Positions 16,832-25,070 of a stretch of 64,000 nucleotides of DNA are shown piece after piece. The stretch lies in contig JAAYCL010000025.1 of assembly GCA_012729785.1 (NCBI GenBank), positions 1 through 64,000 on the forward strand. The letters are read 5' to 3'. Numbering within the stretch: position 1 is the stretch's first letter; each line of letters opens with the position of its first letter. Under the pieces are notes generated by a model. It was not told the origin of the DNA. It ran no database searches and was given only the letters and a program-made list of their open reading frames with translations. Made by a program: the position numbers and the translations under genes. Source of the DNA: Chlamydiota bacterium. GTDB taxonomy: Bacteria > Auribacterota > Tritonobacteria > UBA1439.

Positions 16832-17452
16832 CTACCGATAGTCGACGGAGACGCGCTCCATCACGACGTCCGTCACCGGCCTGTCCCCCGGACGCGTCTC
16901 CACCGCGCCGATCGTCCGCACCGTCTCCATCCCCTCGACGACCTCGCCGAAGATGGTGTGGCGGTTGTCGAGCCACGGCGTCGGAGCGAGCGTGATGAAG
17001 AACTGGCTCCCGTTGGTGCCGGGCCCGGCGTTGGCCATCGAGAGCACCCCGGGGCGGTCGTGCGAGACGGCGGGATCGAACTCGTCCTCGAACGCCGCCC
17101 CCCAGGCGCTGGCGCCCCCCCGGCCGGTGCCGGTCGGGTCGCCGCCCTGGATCATGAAGCCGGGGATGACACGGTGGAAGATGACGCCGTTGTAGTAGCC
17201 CCTGCCGGCGAGGAGCGTGAAGTTCTCGCATGCCTTCGGGGCCTTGTCGGGGAACAGCCTGCACGTGATCGTTCCCCGCGAGGTCTCGATGACCGCGTGG
17301 GGAGTGCCCTGCCTCTTCACCGCCGCACCCCCTTCTTCCCGGCCCTGCACCCCGCCCGGCCCGGCGCACGATGTCGCAAGCGCCGACGCGCCGGCCAGGA
17401 CGGCCGCGAACGCCGCCGCCCGGACGCCTCTCCCTCGCCTCTCCGCGTGCAT
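16832..17452 (-). CDS. Exported cyclophilin-type peptidyl-prolyl isomerase, probable lipoprotein
   Basis: A 206-residue PPIase. Residues 1-29 form an export signal with a near-lipobox ALATSC, so Cys29 may be lipidated; the -3 residue is Ala, not the preferred Leu. The cyclophilin domain (about 50-200) has IFHRVIPGFMIQGGDP, GVLSMANAGPGTNGSQFFIT and the active Arg in FHRV. It would speed proline isomerisation of proteins outside the inner membrane. The ATG at 17452 has the site GGGGAGGGGG just upstream and lies 14 bases after deoC; a far longer open frame through deoC is a shadow. Confidence 0.9.
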   Translation of the reverse strand: MHAERRGRGVRAAAFAAVLAGASALATSCAGPGGVQGREEGGAAVKRQGTPHAVIETSRGTITCRLFPDKAPKACENFTLLAGRGYYNGVIFHRVIPGFMIQGGDPTGTGRGGASAWGAAFEDEFDPAVSHDRPGVLSMANAGPGTNGSQFFITLAPTPWLDNRHTIFGEVVEGMETVRTIGAVETRPGDRPVTDVVMERVSVDYR

Positions 17453-17466
17453 CGCCCCCTCCCCGT

Positions 17467-18348
17467 TCAGTACGCCGCCCCCCCCGCGCCCTTCCCGGAG
17501 ACGATCTTGATGCTGGCGCTGGCCCCGAGGCGGCTCGCCCCCGCCTTGACCAGCTTCTCCGCATCCTCCTTGGAGCGGACGCCGCCCGAGGCCTTGACCC
17601 CCATCTCCGCCCCGACCGTTTTGCGCATCAGGGCGATATCCTCGGCGGTGGCCCCGCCGGTGCTGAATCCGGTGGAGGTCTTCACGAAATCCGCCCCCGC
17701 CGTCTTGGCGATCTCGCAGGCCTTCACCTTCTCGGGGTTGGTGAGCAGGCAGGTCTCGAGGATCACCTTGACGACCGTCTCCCCCTGCGCGGCGCGCACG
17801 ACGCCCCGGATATCCTTCTCGACCAGCCGGTAGTCGCCCGACTTCATCGCGCCGATGTTCAGCACCATGTCGACCTCCCCGGCGCCCTCTCCGATCGCGT
17901 TCCGCGCCTCGAACGCCTTGGTCTCCGGCGTCGTGGCCCCGAGCGGAAAACCGATCACCGTGCAGACCTTGACCCCGGTGCGGCGCAACAGCTTCGCGCA
18001 GAGCGGCACGAACCACGGGTTCACGCAGACCGAGCAGAACCGGTACTCGGCCGCCTCCCGGCAGAGGTTCTCCACCTGCGTGGCGGTGGCGTCGGCCTTC
18101 AGGAGGGTGTGGTCGATCATCCCCGCCAGGTCGTTCGCCACCTTGCCGATGCCGCTCGAAGCCGAGATGCGCGCCGCGCCGTCCGTCTTGAACCGGCGGA
18201 CCGTATCCTCCCGCGCGGTGGCGCACCGCCCGCACGCCGAACAGAGGTCGGCGAGGGTGCAGGTGGGGCCCTGTCCGCCCGCCGGCAGCCCCTTCAGCCT
18301 CGCGAGCACCTCCCTCGTCACCAGCCGCGCAAGTTCGCCTGAGTCCAT
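17467..18348 (-). CDS. deoC: Deoxyribose-phosphate aldolase with N-terminal cysteine extension
   Basis: Cleaves 2-deoxyribose 5-phosphate to glyceraldehyde 3-phosphate and acetaldehyde. The DeoC barrel spans about residues 75-293: [12 protein letters not shown], the KTSTGF loop with the Schiff-base lysine and VKASGGVRS. The ATG at 18348 follows GGGGGAGGG, preferred over an in-frame start seven codons upstream. An extra 70 residues precede the barrel with Cys30, Cys36, Cys39 and Cys42 (CSACGRC), resembling a small metal-binding or encapsulation-type extension; some other bacterial DeoC proteins have a similar one, of unknown role. rpiB, its upstream neighbour, is also a pentose-phosphate gene. 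Confidence 0.92.
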   Translation of the reverse strand: MDSGELARLVTREVLARLKGLPAGGQGPTCTLADLCSACGRCATAREDTVRRFKTDGAARISASSGIGKVANDLAGMIDHTLLKADATATQVENLCREAAEYRFCSVCVNPWFVPLCAKLLRRTGVKVCTVIGFPLGATTPETKAFEARNAIGEGAGEVDMVLNIGAMKSGDYRLVEKDIRGVVRAAQGETVVKVILETCLLTNPEKVKACEIAKTAGADFVKTSTGFSTGGATAEDIALMRKTVGAEMGVKASGGVRSKEDAEKLVKAGASRLGASASIKIVSGKGAGGAAY

Positions 18349-18380
18349 ATCCCTCCCCCGGGGTTGCATGCTTCAGCGGC

Positions 18381-18400
18381 GCCACAAAGGACACAGAGAA
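18381..18400 (-). repeat. Short intergenic motif resembling a widespread dispersed repeat
   Basis: In the 112-base gap between rpiB and deoC the minus strand reads TTCTCTGTGTCCTTTGTGGC. Near-identical strings recur in intergenic DNA of many unrelated bacteria (general recollection, not searched). Only one copy is visible in this window. Confidence 0.3.
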
Positions 18401-18460
18401 AAGAGTGCGCGTGCCAGAGCTTCATCCTCGTTTCCTCCGCGCTCTCCGCCGCGCCGCCCT

Positions 18461-19006
18461 CTACTCTTTTTCCAGCGCCATGATCTTGTCCACGCGCCGC
18501 TGGTGCCGCCCGCCGCCGAACGGCGTCTCCATCCACACCTTCACGATCTCCTTCGCCGCCGCGGGGTCCAGCAGCGGGCCGCCGAGCGTCAGCACGTTGG
18601 CGCAGTTGTGTTCGCGGCTGTTGACAGCGGTCCTGACGTCGTAGCACATCGCGGCCCGCGCTCCCCGCACCTTGTTCGCCGCCATGCACGAGCCGATGCC
18701 GGCCCCGTCGACGACGATCCCGCGATCGTAGCCGCCCGAGGCGACCGCGCGCGCCACCGCCGCGGCGTAATCGGGATAGTCGACGGCGTCCTTCGTGTAG
18801 GTGCCAAAATCCTTCACCGCGTAGCCGAGGTCCTCGAGGTAGCCGCGCAAAAGGTTTTTGAGGGCGAGCCCGCCGTGATCGGCCCCGAGGGCGACGCTGC
18901 GCGGACGCGCGGCCGGCTTCGCCTCCGGCGCCTCCGCGGACGCCGCGGACGGGTACCGGCCCGCGACCTCCCGGACGATCCGCGCGATCCGATCTCTGTC
19001 CGCCAC
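18461..19006 (-). CDS. rpiB: Ribose-5-phosphate isomerase B
   Basis: Interconverts ribose 5-phosphate and ribulose 5-phosphate. With the GTG start at 19006 (after GGGAGGGAC) it has 181 residues; the RpiB core begins near residue 37 (VALGADHGGLALKNLL), includes DYPDYAAAVARAVA, the anion-binding loop DGAGIGSCMAANK, and NCANVLTLGGPLLDP. About 35 extra N-terminal residues (RDRIARIVREVAGRYP plus an Ala/Pro linker) precede the core and are unusual. A TTGACG-18-TAGCGT promoter is 50-80 bases upstream, making rpiB the first gene of rpiB-deoC-cyclophilin-TM peptide. Confidence 0.9.
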   Translation of the reverse strand: MADRDRIARIVREVAGRYPSAASAEAPEAKPAARPRSVALGADHGGLALKNLLRGYLEDLGYAVKDFGTYTKDAVDYPDYAAAVARAVASGGYDRGIVVDGAGIGSCMAANKVRGARAAMCYDVRTAVNSREHNCANVLTLGGPLLDPAAAKEIVKVWMETPFGGGRHQRRVDKIMALEKE

Positions 19007-19058
19007 CCGCCGTCCCTCCCCGCGGTGCGCCGGGCCCCGGCCCGCGCGCACGCGGACT

Positions 19059-19088
19059 ACGCTACCACACGCGCTTCGACAGCGTCAA
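19059..19088 (-). promoter_or_regulatory. Sigma70-type promoter for rpiB-deoC
   Basis: On the minus strand: -35 TTGACG (19088-19083), 18-base spacer ending in TGG, -10 TAGCGT (19064-19059). The predicted start is about 45 bases before the rpiB GTG. It lies back to back with the CDF transporter promoter. Confidence 0.6.
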
Positions 19089-19172
19089 TCCCAAAGCCGT
19101 GTGACCGCCTCCGGGCACGAGATCTCCCCCGCGCCATTCCCCCCCGGCGGACGCGTGTGTGGCGCTTTCCGC

Positions 19173-19201
19173 TGGCCGCGTGGGCGGCGATTCCCTATAC
19201 T
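19173..19201 (+). promoter_or_regulatory. Possible promoter for the CDF transporter
   Basis: A good -10 (TATACT, 19196-19201) sits 30 bases before the start codon; the only -35 candidate at the right distance is TGGCCG (19173-19178, 17-base spacer), which is poor. The -10 is convincing, the -35 is not. Confidence 0.4.
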
Positions 19202-19230
19202 GGACGCGGAAGAGGAGAAGGAGCCGCGCG

Positions 19231-20142
19231 ATGACCAGGCGGGCGTGGGGCTACCTCGAGGGAAGCGTCTCCATCGTCCTGAACACGGCGCTCTTCGCCG
19301 CGAAGCTCTGGCTGGGGGCGGCCTGCGGTTCGTTGGCGATCGTCGCGGACGCATGGCACACGCTCTCCGATTCGCTCACCTCGGCGGTCGTGATCCTCGG
19401 ATTCTGGGTCTCCGGACGCCCGGCGGACGACAAACACCCGTTCGGCCACGGGCGCGCCGAGCTGGTGGCGGCGATCGTCATCGGCACCCTCCTCGCCGTG
19501 GTCGCCTTCTTCTTCCTCCACGAGTCGATCCTCAAGCTGCGCCACCCGGAACGGTATCCCGCCGCCCGGTTCGGCACGGCCGCGGCCGCCCTGTTCCTCG
19601 TTTCGGTCGTCGTGAAGGAGGCGATGGCGCGCTTCTCCATCTGGGCGGGCGGAAAGACCGCCTCGGCCGCCCTCGTCGCGGACGGCTGGCACCACCGCAG
19701 CGACGCCGTGGCCTCCGCCCTGATCCTGGCGGGCGGCCTCTTCGGCGGACGCCTCGGCTGGATCGACGGGGCGATGGGCGCCGCCGTCTCCCTTCTCATC
19801 GGCTACGCCGCGTACGACGTGCTCAGGTCCGCCTCCAGCCTCTCCATGGGCGAGGCGCCCGCCCCCGACCTCGAGCGCCGCGTCATGGAGATCGTCGCCG
19901 ACGCCGCGCCCGAGGTCGCCCACGCGCACCACCTCCACGCACACGCCTACGGGGACCACCTCGAGCTGACCCTCCACCTCGGCTTCCCCCCGCGGATGAG
20001 CATCGAGGAGGCGCACGCCATCTCGGGGAGGGTCAAGCAGGCGTTGAAGCGCCGCCTCGACGTCGAGAGCACCACGCACCTGGAACCGTTGCACTCGGCG
20101 GGCCAAAATACTGTTGACACCCCTCGCGGCAGGGGGGTATGA
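19231..20142 (+). CDS. Cation diffusion facilitator (CDF) family metal transporter
   Basis: A 303-residue inner-membrane divalent-metal/proton antiporter. Six helices span about residues 10-205; metal-site motifs are DAWHTLSDS in helix 2 and DGWHHRSDA in helix 5, and the HPFGHGRAE loop is typical. The cytosolic C-terminal domain (about 215-295) has several histidines (AHAHHLHAHAYGDHLEL) expected to bind regulatory metal. The ATG at 19231 follows GGAGAAGGAG; a start 24 codons upstream has no such site. Helix 2 has Asp and His at the site (D..H), hinting at Zn2+/Fe2+-type selectivity, but the ion is not certain. It is one of three plus-strand genes. Confidence 0.9.
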   Translation: MTRRAWGYLEGSVSIVLNTALFAAKLWLGAACGSLAIVADAWHTLSDSLTSAVVILGFWVSGRPADDKHPFGHGRAELVAAIVIGTLLAVVAFFFLHESILKLRHPERYPAARFGTAAAALFLVSVVVKEAMARFSIWAGGKTASAALVADGWHHRSDAVASALILAGGLFGGRLGWIDGAMGAAVSLLIGYAAYDVLRSASSLSMGEAPAPDLERRVMEIVADAAPEVAHAHHLHAHAYGDHLELTLHLGFPPRMSIEEAHAISGRVKQALKRRLDVESTTHLEPLHSAGQNTVDTPRGRGV

Positions 20143-20143
20143 T
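20114..20143 (+). promoter_or_regulatory. Strong sigma70-type promoter for the lipoprotein gene
   Basis: Consensus -35 TTGACA (20114-20119), 18-base spacer, -10 TATGAT (20138-20143). It lies over the last codons of the CDF gene and gives a leader of about 80 bases. It is the best consensus match in the window. Confidence 0.75.
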
Positions 20144-20230
20144 GCAGCGCAAGGGTTGGATCCCGCGCCCGGGAGGACGGCGCGGCATTGGGCGGTCGTA
20201 TATCCACGGTTGCGCAGGGGGAGGTCAGGC

Positions 20231-20659
20231 ATGAAGAGATGGTCGACGTGGTTCGTCGTCGGGATCGCTGCGGCGTCGGTTGCCCTGGTCGGCGGCTGCA
20301 AGTCGGGCGCACCGCAGGGGGCTTCGGCGCACACCCAGTTCAGCAACGACGTGTCGTTCGAGGATATACCGGTCCCCGCAGGTTTCTCCCTCGTGCGCAA
20401 GGAATCGTACTCGTTCCAGAACGACGTCACCCGCGTCGGACACCTCGTCTACAAGGGGCGCAGCGACATCAACAACGTCCTCGCCTTCTTCCAGCAGCAG
20501 ATGCCGCTCCACGGCTGGCAGGAGATGAGCTATGTCGACTCCCGCAGCAGCACCCGCTACTACGACAAGGAGGGGCAGACCTGCATCATAACGGTCGCGA
20601 AGCGGATCGGCTTGCGCAACATCAGGGTCGACCTCTCGATGCGGCCGAAGTCGCGCTGA
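20231..20659 (+). CDS. Small lipoprotein of unknown function
   Basis: A 142-residue protein with a lipoprotein signal (SVALVGGC, lipidated Cys23). The mature part has a short linker and a compact domain of about 100 residues: FEDIPVPAGFSLVRKESYSF, then VLAFFQQQMPLHGWQ and TRYYDKEGQTCIITV. This pattern (an entry strand, a helix ending in GW, a strand with YxK) resembles small secreted lipoproteins of diderms seen in several phyla, but no function is known. The gene is monocistronic: its own consensus promoter upstream and a strong intrinsic terminator 25 bases after the stop. This implies substantial expression. Confidence 0.85.
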   Translation: MKRWSTWFVVGIAAASVALVGGCKSGAPQGASAHTQFSNDVSFEDIPVPAGFSLVRKESYSFQNDVTRVGHLVYKGRSDINNVLAFFQQQMPLHGWQEMSYVDSRSSTRYYDKEGQTCIITVAKRIGLRNIRVDLSMRPKSR

Positions 20660-20683
20660 CCGCGCCAGGCGGCACGGATGCTG

Positions 20684-20716
20684 CAACGCCCCCCTGCACG
20701 GGGGGCGTTGTTTTTT
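20684..20716 (+). terminator. Strong intrinsic terminator
   Basis: An 11-bp perfect stem (20684-20694 with 20700-20710, arms CAACGCCCCCC and GGGGGGCGTTG), loop TGCAC, followed at once by TTTTTT. It ends the lipoprotein transcript. Confidence 0.9.
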
Positions 20717-20784
20717 GGGCGCAGGCGGCGCTCCGTCCCCGCGCGGGGAGGGGGCGGCGCAACCTTTCTGCCGCGCGATTCCTC

Positions 20785-20814
20785 TTGCCGGACTTGCTGC
20801 GGGTGCGCTAGGAT
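20785..20814 (+). promoter_or_regulatory. Promoter for the PilZ gene
   Basis: -35 TTGCCG (20785-20790), 18-base spacer, -10 TAGGAT (20809-20814). A transcript would start near 20821, which rules out the ATG at 20813 and supports the ATG at 20837. Confidence 0.5.
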
Positions 20815-20836
20815 GACGGTACGCTGCGGAGGGGAT

Positions 20837-21208
20837 ATGGCACGGCCACGCACTGGGGAGAGGAGAAGCACCACGCGGGTCCGATGCGCCTTCAAGGGCG
20901 CCTATCGCCTCGCGGGCCAATCCTCCCGCCCCACGGAGACGCGCGACCTGAGCGACGGCGGCCTGCTGATGCTCGTCTCGGGGGACGTGCGGCAGGGCGA
21001 CGTGCTGGACCTCACCATTCCGCTCACGCCGGCCGGGAGCCCGCTCCGGGCCCGCGGCCGGGTCGTCTATCTGCGCGAGACCCCAGGCGCCCGCATACTC
21101 GCGGGTGTGCAGTTCCTCAGCCTCAGCGCGCGGCACCGGGAAGCGCTCGGCAAGAAGATCCGGGACAGGATGCTCCGCGGCGCCGCCCGCGTCGCCGCCC
21201 GCTGCTGA
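20837..21208 (+). CDS. PilZ-domain protein (predicted c-di-GMP receptor)
   Basis: A 123-residue single-domain PilZ protein. The c-di-GMP signatures are the Arg-rich start (RRSTTRVRC, the RxxxR motif) and DLSDGGLLM (the D/N-x-S-x-x-G motif), followed by a six-strand barrel pattern (DVLDLTIPL, RARGRVVYLRE, RILAGVQFLSL). The ATG at 20837 has GGAGGGG a few bases before it; the upstream ATG lies inside the -10 box. It probably binds c-di-GMP and controls a partner in motility, export or polysaccharide synthesis. No GGDEF or EAL gene is in the window. It converges with the DUF374 gene. Confidence 0.85.
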   Translation: MARPRTGERRSTTRVRCAFKGAYRLAGQSSRPTETRDLSDGGLLMLVSGDVRQGDVLDLTIPLTPAGSPLRARGRVVYLRETPGARILAGVQFLSLSARHREALGKKIRDRMLRGAARVAARC

Positions 21209-21261
21209 ATCCGCCGGACCGATCGACGATCCGTCTCCAGCCAAGCGGCGCGCCGGCGCCG

Positions 21262-21969
21262 TCAATCCGGTTCCGCCCCCACCGCCGCCGCCGCCTTCCG
21301 GTCGAGCTCGCGCATCGTCTCCTCGAGGGCGGCCCGCAGCCGATCGCGCTTCTCCGGATCGAGCTCCCGCGGCACCCAGATCGGATCGCCGAAGACGAGC
21401 GCCCCCCGGGCGAAGGGCAGCGGCACGATGAAACGGTCCCAGCTCTTCAGCCGCTTCTTGCGGCTCACGTCGGCCGAGACGGGGATGATCGGGAGGCCGC
21501 TCATCTGGGCGATGAGGATGACGCCCGGCTGGGCGCGGTAGCGGGGGCCGCGGGGCCCGTCCGGGGTCACGGCCGCGTCGTTGCCCGCCTGGAGCCGATC
21601 CACCATCTCCAGGATCGCGGCCTCGCCCCCCTTCGCCGTCGATCCGCGCACCGCGGAGATGCCGAACCCCTCCAGCACCTCGCTGATGTACTGCCCGTCC
21701 CTGCTGCGGCTCACCAGGGCGCACATCCGCTTCGTCCCCCGTATCCTCCGGTAGAGATTCGGCATCAGGAGGAGCCGGTTGTGCCAGAAGGAGTAGATGC
21801 ACGCCTCGCCGCGGCGCGCCCGTTCCTGGACGAAGCGGTCGTGGTGCAGGCCCGTCCGGATGCTCCGCCCGAGCAGCGCGATCAGAGGCGCGGCGACGAC
21901 CCGGGCGGCGAAACGCAGCGCCCGGGCGCCCGATCCCACGGACCGTTCAGGCCGAACCATCGGCCGCAC
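21262..21969 (-). CDS. DUF374 family acyltransferase (LpxL-like)
   Basis: A 235-residue protein of the DUF374/lysophospholipid acyltransferase group, often the late acyltransferase of lipid A in lineages without classic LpxL. Diagnostic stretches are YSFWHNRLLLMP (with the HxxxxD-like site), ALVSRSRDGQYISEVLEGFG, RGSTAKGGE and TPDGPRGPR. A membrane-facing N-terminal helix covers about residues 15-35. It closes the lpx cluster, 25 bases after msbA, which supports a role in adding secondary acyl chains to Kdo-lipid A or its precursor. Confidence 0.87.
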   Translation of the reverse strand: MRPMVRPERSVGSGARALRFAARVVAAPLIALLGRSIRTGLHHDRFVQERARRGEACIYSFWHNRLLLMPNLYRRIRGTKRMCALVSRSRDGQYISEVLEGFGISAVRGSTAKGGEAAILEMVDRLQAGNDAAVTPDGPRGPRYRAQPGVILIAQMSGLPIIPVSADVSRKKRLKSWDRFIVPLPFARGALVFGDPIWVPRELDPEKRDRLRAALEETMRELDRKAAAAVGAEPD

Positions 21970-21994
21970 CCTTTCGCCCGGACGCGGGACGCGG

Positions 21995-23803
21995 TCAGGG
22001 CTTGAACTGCATCTCGTAGAGCTTCTTGTAGTTGCCCTCGCGGGCGAGGAGCTCCTCGTGCCTCCCCTCCTGCGCGATCCGCCCGTCGTCGAGCACGATG
22101 ATGCGGTCGGCGTGCGTGACGGTGGAGAGGCGGTGCGCGATCACGAAGACGGTCCTGCCGCGCATCAGGGTATCGATCGCGTCCTGGACGAGGCGCTCGG
22201 ATTCGGTGTCGAGCGCCGAGGTCGCCTCGTCGAGGATCAGTATCGCCGGGTCCTTGAGGATCGCCCGCGCGATGGCGAGACGCTGGCGCTCCCCGCCGGA
22301 GAGCATCTCCCCCTTCTCCCCGATCACGGTCTCGTACCCGCGGTGGAGCGGCGAGATGAAGTCATGCGCGTTGGCCATCCTCGCAGCCTCGACGATCTTC
22401 TCGAACGGGGCGTCCTGCTGGCCGTAGGCGATGTTGTTGCGCACGGTGTCGTTGAACAGGATCGTCTCCTGCGTCACGATGCCGAGCTGTCCGCGGAGGC
22501 TCGGGAGCGTCGCGTCCCGCAGGTCGACGCCGTCGATGAGTATCCGCCCGGCGGTCGGGTCGTAGAAGCGCGGGAGGAGACTCACGAGGGAGGTCTTCCC
22601 GGACCCGCTCGGCCCGACGATCGCGACGATCTCGCCGACCCGCACCCGGAGGTTGATGTCCCGCAGCACCCCGCCCTCGTCGTGGCTGTACTCGAAGTCC
22701 ACATGCTCGAAGATGATCTCCCCTTTCACGCGCGGGAGCTCAACCGCGTCCGGTCTCTCGGTGAGGGTGGGACGGGTGTCCAGCAGATGGAAGATCCTGT
22801 CGGCTGCCGAGATCGCCTTCTGGAACCCGACGTTCAGCTTGCCGATGTTCTTCAGCGGCTTCACCATCGACGCCATCGCGGCGATGAAGACGACGAAGTA
22901 ACCGGTGGTCAGATCCTCCTTGATGACGAGCCGGGCCCCGTAGTAGCAGAGGAAGCAGATGGCGAGCATCGCGCCCCACTCGGTGAGCGGGCTCAGGATG
23001 GCGGACTTCTTCGCGGCGGCCACCATCACCCTGAACAGGGTCCGGTTCTCCTGCTTGAACTTCCGTCCCTCGTACCGCTCCATGCAGAACGCCTTGACGA
23101 CCGCGATCCCCGAGATCGTCTCGAAGAGGATTGACGAGATGTCCGCCACCTTCTCCTGTGCGCGCTTGGTGAGGCGACGGACCTTGCGGCCCACGATCCC
23201 GATCGGGGAGAGGATGATCGGGAAGATGAACATCGTGATGAGGGCGAGCTTCCACTCGATGCAGAGAGCGATGGCCGCGTAGGCGGGGAGCTGGATGCAG
23301 TCCATCAGCGTCTTGGCGAAGCGCCCGGAGACCGCCTCGAGGACGAAGCTGACGTCGTAGTTGACCCGGGAGACGAGCTCGCCCGTCCGCTTGCGGTCGA
23401 AGTAGTCCATCGAGAGGCTCTGGATGTGGCGGTAGAGGTGGTTGCGGAGGTCCTTCACCACCCCCTGCCCCACGTACTCGAGCATCACCTCGTGCAGATA
23501 CTCGGCGACGCCCTTCAGGACGCTGCAGACAAGGAGGAAGAGGATGATCATGTTCAGCATGTTGGGGTAGCGCGGAACGTCGTTGAGGGAGGCGACGAGC
23601 CGCTCCGCCCGATCGCGGAGGGGGAAGTGGACCGTGGAGGGTATGGCGAGCTCCTTGCCGTTGAAGACGATATCCACGGCGGGGATGAGGGCCATGATGC
23701 TCACGCTCTGGAGCACCGTGAAGACCACCATCGCGAGCACCGCCACGATGAGCTTCCAGCGGTACGGCTTCAGGTAGGAGAGCAGCCGGAGATAGGTTTT
23801 CAT
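21995..23803 (-). CDS. msbA: ABC exporter, MsbA-like lipid A flippase
   Basis: A 602-residue half-transporter that probably flips lipid A core across the inner membrane. Six helices cover about residues 15-325; the nucleotide-binding domain follows with Walker A GPSGSGKTSL, signature LSGGERQRLA and Walker B ILILDEATSALD. The ATG at 23803 overlaps the lpxB TGA as ATGA. The assignment as MsbA rather than a generic lipid exporter rests on its place between lpxB and the DUF374 acyltransferase. Confidence 0.92.
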   Translation of the reverse strand: MKTYLRLLSYLKPYRWKLIVAVLAMVVFTVLQSVSIMALIPAVDIVFNGKELAIPSTVHFPLRDRAERLVASLNDVPRYPNMLNMIILFLLVCSVLKGVAEYLHEVMLEYVGQGVVKDLRNHLYRHIQSLSMDYFDRKRTGELVSRVNYDVSFVLEAVSGRFAKTLMDCIQLPAYAAIALCIEWKLALITMFIFPIILSPIGIVGRKVRRLTKRAQEKVADISSILFETISGIAVVKAFCMERYEGRKFKQENRTLFRVMVAAAKKSAILSPLTEWGAMLAICFLCYYGARLVIKEDLTTGYFVVFIAAMASMVKPLKNIGKLNVGFQKAISAADRIFHLLDTRPTLTERPDAVELPRVKGEIIFEHVDFEYSHDEGGVLRDINLRVRVGEIVAIVGPSGSGKTSLVSLLPRFYDPTAGRILIDGVDLRDATLPSLRGQLGIVTQETILFNDTVRNNIAYGQQDAPFEKIVEAARMANAHDFISPLHRGYETVIGEKGEMLSGGERQRLAIARAILKDPAILILDEATSALDTESERLVQDAIDTLMRGRTVFVIAHRLSTVTHADRIIVLDDGRIAQEGRHEELLAREGNYKKLYEMQFKP

Positions 23804-24969
23804 CGCACCTCGCCCCGGTCTGCCGCCGGGCGCCGGTTCAGTTCCGCGAGCACCGCCGCGGCCGCGCGGCTGCTCGCCCCGGGTCCCCCCACGCGCGCCC
23901 GGACCGCGCGGAGCTTCTCCACCGCGGCCCCGTACGCGGCGCGGTCGCGCAGCAGGGCGAGGCCGGCCGCGGCGATCCGCGCGGGCGAGGCATCGCGCTG
24001 GATGAACTCGGGCACGATCCGCTCCCCCGCGATCACGTTCACGAGCCCGATGTACGGCAGCTTCACCAGGAGGCGGCCGATGCAGTAGGTCGGCCAGGAC
24101 ACCCGGTAGACGATCAACATCGGCTTCAAAAGGCACGCCGTCTCCAGCGTCGCCGTCCCCGAGGCGACCAGGACCAGCTCCGACGCGCGCGTCGTCTCGT
24201 AGACGGTCCCGGGCGCGACGCGCACCGGCACCGGGGAGGCGGCGAGCGCCGCCTCGGTGAACTGACGGAACCGTTCCTTCGGGGGCGGCGTGACGAACTC
24301 GATCGCGGGGAGCTCCCGCTTCATCATCGCCGCCGCCTCCAGCATCGCCGGGAGGTGGCGCCGCACCTCGTTCCAGCGGCTCCCGGGGAGGAGGGCGACC
24401 AGCCGCGCGTCCCGCGGGAAGCCCGCGGCCGCGCGGAACTCCGCGTCTCCCCTGGAGAAGATCAGGTCGTCGAGCGCCGGGTGCCCGACGAAATCCACCG
24501 ACATGGCGGTATCGGCGTAGAACCCCTTCTCGAACGGAAGGATGACGAGCATCCGGTCCACGATCCGCGCGATGGTCTTCTTCCGCCGCGTCCCCCAGGC
24601 CCACACCTGCGGCGAGATGTAGTAGACGATCCGGGAGGGAAGGCGGCGCCTCTTGATCCTCTTGGCGAGCCGGATGTTGAACCCGGGGTAATCGACAAGC
24701 ACGACCGCGTCGGGCTTCCACTCCTCCACGACGGAGAGGAGGCCGTGGAAGATCGCCCGCAGGCGGGCGTAGTTCCGCAGCACCTCCACCGACCCGAGGA
24801 CGGCCAGCTCCACGAGGTTGTAGAGCAGCGTCGCCCCCGCGCCCGCCAACCGTTCCCCTCCGGCCGCCCGGATCTCGCACGACGGATCGCGCGCCAAAAT
24901 CTCCGCGGCGAGCTTCGCGGCGTGCTTGTCGCCCGACTCCTCGCCGGCCACAATGAGTATCCTGGACAT
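23800..24969 (-). CDS. lpxB: Lipid-A-disaccharide synthase
   Basis: Condenses UDP-2,3-diacylglucosamine with lipid X. The 389-residue GT19 enzyme has the N-terminal signature ILIVAGEESGDKHAAKLA, the conserved VLVDYPGFNIRLAKRIKRR and YYISPQVWAWG, and LLPGSRWNEVRRHLP. A 101-base gap separates it from the Gfo/Idh gene; no promoter is obvious there. It is coupled to msbA downstream by ATGA. Confidence 0.95.
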   Translation of the reverse strand: MSRILIVAGEESGDKHAAKLAAEILARDPSCEIRAAGGERLAGAGATLLYNLVELAVLGSVEVLRNYARLRAIFHGLLSVVEEWKPDAVVLVDYPGFNIRLAKRIKRRRLPSRIVYYISPQVWAWGTRRKKTIARIVDRMLVILPFEKGFYADTAMSVDFVGHPALDDLIFSRGDAEFRAAAGFPRDARLVALLPGSRWNEVRRHLPAMLEAAAMMKRELPAIEFVTPPPKERFRQFTEAALAASPVPVRVAPGTVYETTRASELVLVASGTATLETACLLKPMLIVYRVSWPTYCIGRLLVKLPYIGLVNVIAGERIVPEFIQRDASPARIAAAGLALLRDRAAYGAAVEKLRAVRARVGGPGASSRAAAAVLAELNRRPAADRGEVR

Positions 24970-25070
24970 ACGATCATCTCCGCGGCCGCCGTTTGCCGCA
25001 ACCGACGGCCCACGCGAAACAGGCGGGAACCGTCCGCCCGGCGGCGTACCCGTGTAGGCGCGCGCGCCGG

